From Flavobacterium agrisoli (GTDB lineage Bacteria; Bacteroidota; Bacteroidia; Flavobacteriales; Flavobacteriaceae): DNA of 64,000 nt. The notes below the pieces were generated by a model. The model was not told the DNA's origin. It saw nothing but the letters and a program-made list of their open reading frames with translations, and made no database searches. Numbering within the stretch: the stretch's first letter is position 1; every line of letters begins with the position of its first letter. The position numbers were made by a program, and so were the translations under genes. The DNA lies in assembly GCF_016522065.1 (NCBI RefSeq), contig NZ_JAEHFV010000002.1:1-64000 (forward strand), given 5' to 3'. Below are positions 53,603 to 64,000 of the stretch, one piece after another.

Positions 53603-54643
53603 ATGATAAAAATTATTAAAATAGACGAAGATTCTCGTGTGCCGAAATACAAACAAATTGTAGATTCTATTTTAACAAATATCGCTAACGGAAATTTGAA
53701 AATAAATCAAAAAATTCCGTCTATTAATAGTTTTAGCGAAGAATTTTACATGTCTCGTGATACGGTTGAAAAAGCATACAACATTTTAAAAGAGCGTAAA
53801 ATCATTTCTTCGATTCGCGGAAAAGGGTATTATATTACCCGAACCAAATTGGTTTCGAAAGTAAATGTGCTCTTTTTATACAACAAATTGAGCTCCTACA
53901 AAATGGCGACTTATAATGCATTTGTAAATGCCATTGGCGCCAATGCACATACCGATTTGCAAATTTACCACTGCGACGAAACACTTTTTCTGAATTTACT
54001 TGACAAATACGAAGGAGCCTACGATTACTATATTATTACCACTCACTTTAAAACCGAGGATTTAAAACACTTGAGTTTTACCGATGAAGTCGTGAACGCA
54101 ATCAATAAAATTCCGAAAGAGAAATTGATTATCATGGATAATATCAAATTAGGAATGGACAGTAGTGTGACTAAAATTTACCAAGATTTTGAAAATGATA
54201 TTTACAATGCACTTAAAGAAGGACTAGAAAAAATCAAAGCCTACAAACGTTTGATTTTAGTATATCCCGAAAAAGCCGTTTATCCGTATCCGCGCCGAAT
54301 TTTACATGGTTTTAGAAAATTTTGTGCCGAATTTGAAATTAATTACGAAATCTTACACGAAGTCTACGACGATATTGTATTAAAAAAAGGCGACTTATTT
54401 ATCACCATCGAAGAATCAGATTTGGTGAATTTGGTAAAACAAATAAAAAGCGAAAAATTAAAACTTGGCAAGGATATTGGAGTTATTTCGTATAACGACA
54501 CCCCATTAAAAGAGTTGTTGGGCATCACCGTAATGTCGACCGATTTTAAAGTTATGGGCGAAACGGCGGCGAGAATGATTTTAAACAAAGAAATAGGACA
54601 AGTTAAAGTGCCTTTTAATTTCATCAACCGCAAATCCATATAA
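53603..54643 (+). CDS. GntR-family regulator with sugar-binding domain
   Basis: This 346-residue regulator has an N-terminal GntR winged helix (about 10-78; PKYKQIVDSILTNIANGNLK, SRDTVEKAYNILKE, SSIRGKGYYI) and a C-terminal region resembling LacI-type periplasmic-binding domains (about 85-340; VNVLFLYNK, DIGVISYNDTPLKELLGITVMSTDF). This combination is common for sugar-responsive regulators in Bacteroidota. Divergence from rhaT and the adjacent palindromes suggest control of the rhamnose/pectin genes. The downstream GH28 gene follows after 32 bases. Confidence 0.88.
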   Translation: MIKIIKIDEDSRVPKYKQIVDSILTNIANGNLKINQKIPSINSFSEEFYMSRDTVEKAYNILKERKIISSIRGKGYYITRTKLVSKVNVLFLYNKLSSYKMATYNAFVNAIGANAHTDLQIYHCDETLFLNLLDKYEGAYDYYIITTHFKTEDLKHLSFTDEVVNAINKIPKEKLIIMDNIKLGMDSSVTKIYQDFENDIYNALKEGLEKIKAYKRLILVYPEKAVYPYPRRILHGFRKFCAEFEINYEILHEVYDDIVLKKGDLFITIEESDLVNLVKQIKSEKLKLGKDIGVISYNDTPLKELLGITVMSTDFKVMGETAARMILNKEIGQVKVPFNFINRKSI

Positions 54644-54675
54644 AATTCTAAACAAATAAATACTTTACAAACAAA

Positions 54676-56355
54676 ATGAAACTTAAGTTAACCAAACTAT
54701 TATTTTTCACATCCGTTGTGGCTCTTACAAGCTGTTCTGAAACGGTTTTGGCTCAAAGCAAAAAAAACACATCCGATTCGTATAGCGGAATTGAGTTTAA
54801 AATGAATAAAATTAACGAACCCAAAATTCCGAATAATACGGTAAGCATTGTTGATTTTGGTGCTGTAAATGGCGGCACTACTTTATGTACCAAAGCTTTT
54901 GCCGATGCTATAGATGCGGTTTCAAAAAAAGGTGGCGGTAAAGTAATAATCCCTCCTGGAATTTGGCTTACCGGTCCGATTATCTTAAAAAGTAAAATTG
55001 AATTACACGCACAACGTGGCGCTTTGATTAAATTTTCTCCGAACAAAGATTTATATCCTTTGGTAGAAACCAGTTTTGAAGGATTGGATACGTGGCGTTG
55101 TATTTCGCCTATTTATGGAAAAAACCTAGAAGATGTTGCCTTTACTGGAAATGGTGTTTGGGACGGTTCTGGCGAAGTATGGCGAATGGTAAAAAAAGGA
55201 AAACTAACCGAAGGTCAATGGAAAGATTTAGTAGCTTCGGGAGGTGTTTTAAACGATAAAAAAGTAAGTTGGTATCCGTCGCAACAATACAAAGATGCTA
55301 TTGAAGGTGCCGATCAAAACGTTCGCCCAGATTTAAAAACCAAAGAAGAATTTGAGAAAATTCGTGACTTTTTGCGTCCAGTTATGGTGAGCATTCAAAA
55401 TAGCAAACGTGTTTTATTTGATGGCCCAGTTTTTCAAAATTCACCTGCTTGGAACATTCATCCGCTTATGATTGAAGATTTAATCATTCGAAATACAACC
55501 GTTCGTAACCCTTGGTATTCGCAAAATGGTGATGGACTTGATGTAGAATCATGTAAAAATGTATTGGTTGAAAACTCAAGTTTTGATGTGGGAGACGATG
55601 CTATTTGTGTGAAATCAGGAAAAGATAAAGACGGTCGTGATCGTGGTATTCCTTGCGAAAATGTCATCATTAAAAACAACGTAGTGTATCACGGACACGG
55701 AGGTGTTACGGTAGGAAGCGAAATGTCGGGTGGTGTAAAAAACATGCACGTTTCAAACTGTTCTTTCATGGGAACTGATGTAGGTCTTCGTTTTAAAAGT
55801 ACACGCGGTCGTGGTGGTGTGGTTGAAAACATCTACATTTCCGATATTTACATGATTAACATTCCTTCACAAGCTGTATCGTTTGATTTGTATTATGGCG
55901 GAAAATCTATTGCTGAAAAATTAGCCGAAGGCGGTGATGCTGTTGCTCAAGCGTCGGTTCCTGTTGATGAAAAAACACCTCAGTTTAAAAATATCGTGAT
56001 CAAAAACGTTTTTATTGATGGTGCTCAACAAGCTGTATTTTTACAAGGTTTACCAGAAATGAATTTAGAAAACATTCAGATTTCAAATTTAACTGGAAAA
56101 GCTGAAAAAGGAGTTTCTATCATTGATGCCAAGGGAATTAAATTGGAGAATTTCAAATTGGATATTAAAGAACCAAACGTTTTCCAGATTTATAATGGTA
56201 AAAACATGGTCTTAAAAAACATCGAATTTAATTCAACCTCAGCAAAAGCAGTAACTATTGACGGAAATGCGAGTGAGAATATTCAATTACCATCCAACTT
56301 AAAACCTAAAACTGAAATTGGTAAAGCAGTTAAAAAAGGAGCTGTTAAAATGTAA
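54676..56355 (+). CDS. GH28 polygalacturonase-like lipoprotein
   Basis: This 559-residue protein has a lipoprotein signal (LTSC, cysteine about 20) and a GH28 beta-helix with the catalytic set QNGDGLDVES, VGDDAICVKSG, HGHGGVTVGSE and RFKSTRGRGG. An insert of about 60 residues (about 170-235, with GEVWRMVKKGKLTEGQW) is longer than in the 457-residue paralogue, as in Bacteroidota exo-type enzymes. It is coupled to the regulator gene and ends at a strong terminator. Confidence 0.93.
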   Translation: MKLKLTKLLFFTSVVALTSCSETVLAQSKKNTSDSYSGIEFKMNKINEPKIPNNTVSIVDFGAVNGGTTLCTKAFADAIDAVSKKGGGKVIIPPGIWLTGPIILKSKIELHAQRGALIKFSPNKDLYPLVETSFEGLDTWRCISPIYGKNLEDVAFTGNGVWDGSGEVWRMVKKGKLTEGQWKDLVASGGVLNDKKVSWYPSQQYKDAIEGADQNVRPDLKTKEEFEKIRDFLRPVMVSIQNSKRVLFDGPVFQNSPAWNIHPLMIEDLIIRNTTVRNPWYSQNGDGLDVESCKNVLVENSSFDVGDDAICVKSGKDKDGRDRGIPCENVIIKNNVVYHGHGGVTVGSEMSGGVKNMHVSNCSFMGTDVGLRFKSTRGRGGVVENIYISDIYMINIPSQAVSFDLYYGGKSIAEKLAEGGDAVAQASVPVDEKTPQFKNIVIKNVFIDGAQQAVFLQGLPEMNLENIQISNLTGKAEKGVSIIDAKGIKLENFKLDIKEPNVFQIYNGKNMVLKNIEFNSTSAKAVTIDGNASENIQLPSNLKPKTEIGKAVKKGAVKM

Positions 56356-56374
56356 CCTCAACCTTTATAAAACC

Positions 56375-56415
56375 AAAAAAGAGCCGTATCAATTTTAATG
56401 ATGCGGCTCTTTTTT
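56375..56415. terminator. Strong bidirectional terminator
   Basis: A stem of about 17 bp (56375-56391 with 56399-56415, core AGAGCCG/CGGCTCT, one G-U pair in the rightward transcript) is flanked by A-run and T-run. It closes the GH28 unit and the converging secreted-protein gene. Confidence 0.85.
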
Positions 56416-56435
56416 TTGACCTTTTTTATGATTTT

Positions 56436-57032
56436 TTATTCTCGAATAATTACAATGGTGGCTTTATAACCCGTCCCTACATTCCATTGATCTACTAAAA
56501 TCGCTTTGCCTTTGTCGTCGTAAATTTGTAATTCGGCCGTGTTGGGTGCTGCAAAACCTTCGTTTAAGGCTTCGATATCTATTTTATTTACACCAGGCAC
56601 CAAATCTAATTTTAAACTTTCAAAGTCAGATTCCAAACTTGTTTCGGGCGATACTACTTTATCGTTTAACAAAACCCTCACTTTATCCCCATCTACAAAA
56701 GCAGCATCACGAAAACGAACTGTCGAAGTAAACGAATTGGTAGTGAAATTACCTAAAAACTGATTTCTTCGATACAAAACACCCGCCGAATTGCTTTCTT
56801 TTTTGTACTTGTTAGTATCTTTAAAAAGCTCGTCAGGATTCACATATAACGGATTGGGATTGGGTGCGACCGCAACCGAATCGATAACTTGTGGTTGCGA
56901 TTGGGGCGGAATACCTTTTTCAACATTTGCTTTTTTTGGCGGAATCGGTTTGAAATTTTTATTCAGTTCATCCTGAGCGGCTACAGAGCAAATGCTTCCT
57001 AGCCCAATTAATATAAACGCAATTTTCTTCAT
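56436..57032 (-). CDS. Secreted protein of unknown function
   Basis: This 198-residue protein has a signal peptide (MKKIAFILIGLGSICSVAAQ), a proline-rich linker (about 26-65, with PPKK and PNPNPLYVNP) and a beta-rich C-terminal domain (about 85-198, with FTSTVRFRDAAFVDGDKVRVLLND and VPGVNKIDIEALNEG). The family is not recognised. It looks like a conserved periplasmic or surface protein and lies between the GH28 unit and the GH2 operon, convergent to the former. Confidence 0.75.
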   Translation of the reverse strand: MKKIAFILIGLGSICSVAAQDELNKNFKPIPPKKANVEKGIPPQSQPQVIDSVAVAPNPNPLYVNPDELFKDTNKYKKESNSAGVLYRRNQFLGNFTTNSFTSTVRFRDAAFVDGDKVRVLLNDKVVSPETSLESDFESLKLDLVPGVNKIDIEALNEGFAAPNTAELQIYDDKGKAILVDQWNVGTGYKATIVIIRE

Positions 57033-57220
57033 ATTTTTCTAATTAATAAAACAACTTTTTGTTTCCTGTTGATTCGTTTTTACGGAATATAAAATCTTCA
57101 CTTTTTCAAAAAAAAGCATGCATTTAGCTCTTTTTTTAGTTCTATTATAAACCTATAAAAACCATAAATATTGCCTCTCTAATTTTAAAATATTCCTAAA
57201 AAAATTCGATTTTATAAAAA

Positions 57221-57255
57221 AACCTTACTCGTTTTTAAAGCAAACAAGTAAGGTT
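57221..57255 (-). terminator. Terminator of the GH2 operon
   Basis: A 9-bp stem (AACCTTACT at 57221-57229, AGTAAGGTT at 57247-57255) with a long 17-base loop is followed by T-run leftwards, 28 bases after the GH2 stop. Confidence 0.6.
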
Positions 57256-57283
57256 GGGATGTATAAAACAAAAAATAATAGCT

Positions 57284-60394
<3,111 letters not shown>

Positions 60395-60412
60395 CTAAAA
60401 CAATGGGCGTAT

Positions 60413-61939
60413 TTAGGGTTTTTTTTGAGCCGATTTCGGAATTTCGATATAATCCCGGAGTTCACAACCTTTGGTTTTTTTGATACTTTTTGCCGCAACC
60501 CAAGCATTAAAATCGGCTCCTTCGGCTCCGGTATGTGTATGGTCTTTTGGGAAAAAACTAGCCACTTTTTCTTTGCCTAATTTTTCATATTCTTCGGCAA
60601 TTAAAACATTCAAATCGATGAAAGGCGCTTTTTGATTTTCGGCTGCAATTTTAGACCATTTGTTGTAACTCTCGTCTCTAAGTTCTGGCTTTCCTTTGGG
60701 CCATTCGTTGCGAACAGTTTGGCTCATCACAATCGGGATTGCTCCTTTTTCGCGTGCTTCTTTGATGTATTTTTCAATGTAAGCGCCAAAAGTATGTACC
60801 GTTTCGTTGATACTATCGGCACGATTTACCACACGAGTTTCGGTTCCATTTCCGGGTAAAGAACCACGGTATTTTTCAGAGTCTATTTTTCCAGCATCAT
60901 TATGCCCAAATTGGATAATGACAAAATTCCCAGGTTGCAATTGCTCACGGACTTCCTTCCATAATCCTTCGTAATCATACGTTCGGCTACTGCGACCACC
61001 ACGAGCTTTGTTGATTACTTCAATGCGCATGGTATCGACATATTTTGGAAACGCAACCCCCCAACCCACAGCATTTGGGTTACCGTTATTGTTTGCCATG
61101 GTAGAATCGCCAATTAAGAATACTTTTTTCTTCGCTGGAAGTTTAATTTTCGGATTTTTTAAAAGGTATTTTTTTAAAGAATTAGTGCTTTTTTCTAATT
61201 GAGTAGCAATGGTTGTGGCAGCTAAAACGGCTCCTTTTGCTGATGGATGCGTATGGTCTTTTTCGTAAAAATAAGTTCCCATTACTTTTTCCTGACCCAC
61301 TTTATCCAAAGCCAATGACATGTTTTCATTCAAATCGATGAAAGTTACTTTTTCCTGTTCGGCAATTTGTTTTGCCCACAAACCATACGAATCGTTGTTG
61401 CGAATGACTTTTCCATCTTTCCAATCATTTCTTGGAATAGGCGAAAAAATAATCGGAATCGCGCCTTTAGATTTAGCATCTTTTACCAATTTGCGGATGT
61501 ACCAACCATAACTGTGTACGATTTCGTGCTGTTTGGTTAGTAAATTATCAATTTCTTCGGTTTCATTTCCTATTCCTTTAAAAGTTCCGCGTGCACGAAC
61601 GGTATCGTTTATCGGACCATTATCGTTATGTCCAAACTGAATCAACACATAATCTCCTTTTTTGAGTTGTTTGAAAACCGGTTCCCATAAACCTTTAGTT
61701 TGAAAACTTCGACTACTCGTTCCGCCCAAAGCATGATTCTGAACCGAAACTTTTGTTGTATCTAAAAACTGACCGATAAAATCGCCCCAGCCCCAAAGTC
61801 CGCCGTCTCCTTTACCACTTCCGTTTTTTACTGTCGAATCGCCTACGCAATATACAGTTGGTTTGGTTTCTTTTTTGGTTTCAAAATTTAGAAAAAGTGC
61901 AGTAACGCACAGTAATACTGTTATTTTTAAAAATTTCAT
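60413..61939 (-). CDS. Double-domain SGNH esterase (rhamnogalacturonan acetylesterase-like)
   Basis: The start at 61939 gives 508 residues with a signal segment; a longer frame would start inside a dispersed repeat. Two complete SGNH domains are in tandem: GDST at 33-36 with FGHND at 102-106 and DHTHP at 228-232, then GDST at 277-280 with FGHND at 344-348 and DHTH at 466-469. Each has a full Ser-His set, so both can be active. CE12-type enzymes deacetylate rhamnogalacturonan. The family fits the neighbouring GH28, GH2 and rhamnose genes. Confidence 0.9.
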   Translation of the reverse strand: MKFLKITVLLCVTALFLNFETKKETKPTVYCVGDSTVKNGSGKGDGGLWGWGDFIGQFLDTTKVSVQNHALGGTSSRSFQTKGLWEPVFKQLKKGDYVLIQFGHNDNGPINDTVRARGTFKGIGNETEEIDNLLTKQHEIVHSYGWYIRKLVKDAKSKGAIPIIFSPIPRNDWKDGKVIRNNDSYGLWAKQIAEQEKVTFIDLNENMSLALDKVGQEKVMGTYFYEKDHTHPSAKGAVLAATTIATQLEKSTNSLKKYLLKNPKIKLPAKKKVFLIGDSTMANNNGNPNAVGWGVAFPKYVDTMRIEVINKARGGRSSRTYDYEGLWKEVREQLQPGNFVIIQFGHNDAGKIDSEKYRGSLPGNGTETRVVNRADSINETVHTFGAYIEKYIKEAREKGAIPIVMSQTVRNEWPKGKPELRDESYNKWSKIAAENQKAPFIDLNVLIAEEYEKLGKEKVASFFPKDHTHTGAEGADFNAWVAAKSIKKTKGCELRDYIEIPKSAQKKP

Positions 61940-61959
61940 ATTAATTTTTTTAATAGGTT

Positions 61960-62012
61960 CTCGACTGCGCTCGAACTGACAATAACTGTGTGTCACATCG
62001 AGCGCAGTCGAG
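61960..62012. repeat. REP-like 15-bp inverted repeat
   Basis: CTCGACTGCGCTCGA (61960-61974) and TCGAGCGCAGTCGAG (61998-62012) are a perfect inverted repeat around a 23-base loop, between the two leftward genes. This GC-rich sequence recurs between genes in many flavobacterial genomes (from memory). It may stabilise or end the mRNA. Confidence 0.7.
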
Positions 62013-62020
62013 ATGTTTTT

Positions 62021-64000
62021 TTAATTTCTAAAATCAAATAATAAATTCATAGTAATTCCGTCATCGCCATTTTTAATTCGGATGTTGGTTGGTTGGCTAG
62101 ATGGTCCTTGTTGTTCCAATGGTTTGAAAGATCGCATCGCCGGAATTTCATACATAAAGGACAAATCACCTTCTGGGAATTTCGGTTGCGGATAACTTCC
62201 TGGCAACGCATGTTTAGGTTCATCTGGCGTGAAAACTCTAAAGGTTACATTTTCTGAAGCACTAAAAACTTTAAACGAATTAGTTCCTGCTTCTAAATTA
62301 GCTCCAAATAAATTGGCGTGGTAGCCTTTGAATTCAGGATAAATCAAATTATCAAAACTTTCGCCTGTAATGGTATTGTTATACTCTTTGTGCCAAACGC
62401 CGTAAGTTGCTCCTTTCATACGGTTTTTCCAAACGTGGTAAGGTCCTTTTCCAAACCATTTCATACCAGTTACACCTTGTTCTGGGTAGCTAAAAGTGAT
62501 TCCGAATTTATCGATTTTATCATCAAAAGCAGCTCCGTCAAAACCGCCATTATTGGTAGCATTTGTCAAAGCTCGTAAATCCATTTTTACACGACCATCG
62601 GCTTCCATTGTCCAAATAACAGAATGTAAAGCACCATTATACAAAACGGTACAAACGGCTTTGTCACCAATTTGCTCTGTTTTGATTTCTTTAAAAGTAG
62701 CTTTCATCCCAATTGGGCGTGGACCTTGTGTAAGCGGAATGGTATTTTTTTCGTTTTTAACCGAAAGGACTTCCCCAGTTGAAGCATCTAAAACCAATTC
62801 CACTTTATTTGCTGAAAGTACGATTTGATTGCCTTCTTTTTTTACAGTAGCTTTTGCATTTGTTTTTTCTGCCAATATGAATTTTTCTGCAAAATAATCT
62901 GCTTTATGAATTGGCCAAGACCAAGTGTAAATTTCGCGACCGTGTTGGTCTTTGGCCGAAATCTCTAGAAAATCTCCATGAAAGAAAGCATCATTCACTG
63001 GAATTGAAATTTTTCTGGTTTCTCCCGGTTCCATACTTGGAATTTCGATTTTTCCTGAGGCTATACTTTTGGCTTGATTATTTCCGTAAAACAAATTTTT
63101 ATCAGCCTGCATCACGCGATATTCCATTTGGCAGGTATTCAAATTGCTGAACAAATAATCGTTGGTGATTAAAATTTTGCCATCGAATTTCTCCGTGATT
63201 TGAAAAGGAACAAACTGAATAGGCGCCCAAATTTCTTTAATCGCATAAAAACTTCCTTCTCGCTCACGATGTGGCCCTAGAATTCCATCAGCAGCCAAAG
63301 AACCTTTGGAATCAAATTTTTCGGCTCCTGTCCAATCCGAACGAAAAACGGCTTCATCAACCATCGCCCAGATAAAAGCTCCTGCAAAAAGCGGACTTTC
63401 TTTATAGCGTTTCCAGAAATCTTCAAGTGCTGCTCCACCACCATTGTCGTAGGTAGCATGCATGAATTCGGTTGGGAAAAATACATTTTCACCTTGATTA
63501 AAACGATGCACTCCTGTTAAATACGTTGGATAATGATGTGCATCCCAGCCATTAAAATCGGCCCAAGGATGAATCACAATTCTTTTTTGAGGATCGTATT
63601 GTTCAAAAACTTTATCGACATCGTAGTTCCATCCGCCTTCGTTTCCGTTGTCCCAAATAATCACCGAAGCATGATTGACATCACGTTCTACGGTTTCTTT
63701 CACCAATTTGGTTCCAGTTTTGGTATCGTAAGCATTTTGCCAGCCCGCCAATTCATTCAAAACAAAAATTCCCAATGAATCGCATGCTTCTAAGAAATGC
63801 GAATCGGGAGGGTAATGTCCACGAACCGCATTCATATTCATATCCTTTAATAAATTTACATCCATCACGCTCAGTCGTTTGCTGGTACAGCGTCCGCCTT
63901 CCGGCCAAAACGTATGACGGTTAACCCCTTTCATCTGAATTTTGGTTCCGTTAACGTAAATTCCGTCTTTCTTTTTAAATTCTAATGTTCTAAAACCAAT
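62021..64000 (-). CDS. GH2 beta-galactosidase, 5' part beyond the window
   Basis: The frame is open to the right edge, where it encodes GFRTLEFKKKDGIYVNGTK upstream of the first internal methionine, so the visible 659 codons are the C-terminal part. The conserved VNRHTFWPEGGR and NMNAVRGHYPPDS segments, acid/base Glu in WDNGNEGGW and nucleophile Glu in FFPTEFMH place it in GH2; a long C-terminal galactose-mutarotase-like domain follows. It is distinct from the GH2 at 57284 in its acid/base context. It is in the same leftward operon, upstream of the SGNH esterase. Confidence 0.88.
   Translation of the reverse strand: MGFRTLEFKKKDGIYVNGTKIQMKGVNRHTFWPEGGRCTSKRLSVMDVNLLKDMNMNAVRGHYPPDSHFLEACDSLGIFVLNELAGWQNAYDTKTGTKLVKETVERDVNHASVIIWDNGNEGGWNYDVDKVFEQYDPQKRIVIHPWADFNGWDAHHYPTYLTGVHRFNQGENVFFPTEFMHATYDNGGGAALEDFWKRYKESPLFAGAFIWAMVDEAVFRSDWTGAEKFDSKGSLAADGILGPHREREGSFYAIKEIWAPIQFVPFQITEKFDGKILITNDYLFSNLNTCQMEYRVMQADKNLFYGNNQAKSIASGKIEIPSMEPGETRKISIPVNDAFFHGDFLEISAKDQHGREIYTWSWPIHKADYFAEKFILAEKTNAKATVKKEGNQIVLSANKVELVLDASTGEVLSVKNEKNTIPLTQGPRPIGMKATFKEIKTEQIGDKAVCTVLYNGALHSVIWTMEADGRVKMDLRALTNATNNGGFDGAAFDDKIDKFGITFSYPEQGVTGMKWFGKGPYHVWKNRMKGATYGVWHKEYNNTITGESFDNLIYPEFKGYHANLFGANLEAGTNSFKVFSASENVTFRVFTPDEPKHALPGSYPQPKFPEGDLSFMYEIPAMRSFKPLEQQGPSSQPTNIRIKNGDDGITMNLLFDFRN

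Noticed and set aside
61940..61996. Longer start for the SGNH esterase
   Set aside because: The extension is encoded by the dispersed inverted repeat and would precede the signal peptide.

Overview
The window reads as chromosomal DNA of a low-GC member of the Bacteroidota, most likely Flavobacteriaceae (Flavobacterium or a close relative). The reasons are many Bacteroidota-type -7 boxes (TAnnTTTG, several with a TTG/TTTG element 19-21 bp upstream), very few Shine-Dalgarno sequences, an ExbB-ExbD-ExbD-TonB cluster, a SusC-style TonB-dependent receptor with a carboxypeptidase-like N-domain, many lipoproteins, and a pectin-utilisation locus. No tRNA, rRNA, CRISPR array, intact insertion sequence or prophage was seen inside the window.

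Region by region. 1-729 has no gene; two tandem strong promoters point out of the left edge, probably at a stable-RNA operon, and short repeats follow. 730-3318 holds a Lol-type permease, a cysteine-cluster protein and a methyltransferase. 3319-8431 looks like an accessory patch: degenerate repeats, then a NUDIX hydrolase overlapping a large PLD-helicase-DUF3427 protein, a 65-residue unknown and a decayed reading frame. 8432-14905 holds queE and a seven-gene leftward TonB energy-transduction operon that also encodes a PstS-like lipoprotein and a TPR protein. 15281-26601 is mostly housekeeping: HerA-like ATPase, kmo and kynU (kynurenine pathway), an AsmA-like protein, a 593-residue unknown, queA, aroA and a MazG-like protein.

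26663-40146 is a probable iron-siderophore uptake and reduction region. It has an AraC regulator divergent from a TonB-dependent receptor, a PepSY membrane protein, a Fes/IroE-like esterase, an MFS exporter with its own divergent AraC regulator, and then a tight rightward operon of a secreted ankyrin protein, a DUF2271 protein, a PepSY-flavodoxin-reductase fusion and the flavin transferase ApbE. The last four suggest an electron path from cytosolic NAD(P)H across the membrane to a flavinylated periplasmic protein.

40853-64000 is a pectin (rhamnogalacturonan) locus. Ten leftward genes (rhaT, rhaEW, rhaI, FGGY kinase, lutA, a GH28 gene, lutB, lutC, an SDR and uxuA) span about 12 kb. They form a coherent route: L-rhamnose is imported, isomerised, phosphorylated and cleaved; lactaldehyde is oxidised to lactate by the fused dehydrogenase and lactate goes to pyruvate through LutABC, while UxuA and the SDR handle uronate. 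A divergent GntR-type regulator, with a pair of palindromes 33 bp apart in the shared intergenic region, is followed by a second GH28 lipoprotein. Then come a secreted unknown, a GH2 beta-galactosidase, a double-domain SGNH acetylesterase and a second GH2 enzyme cut by the right edge.
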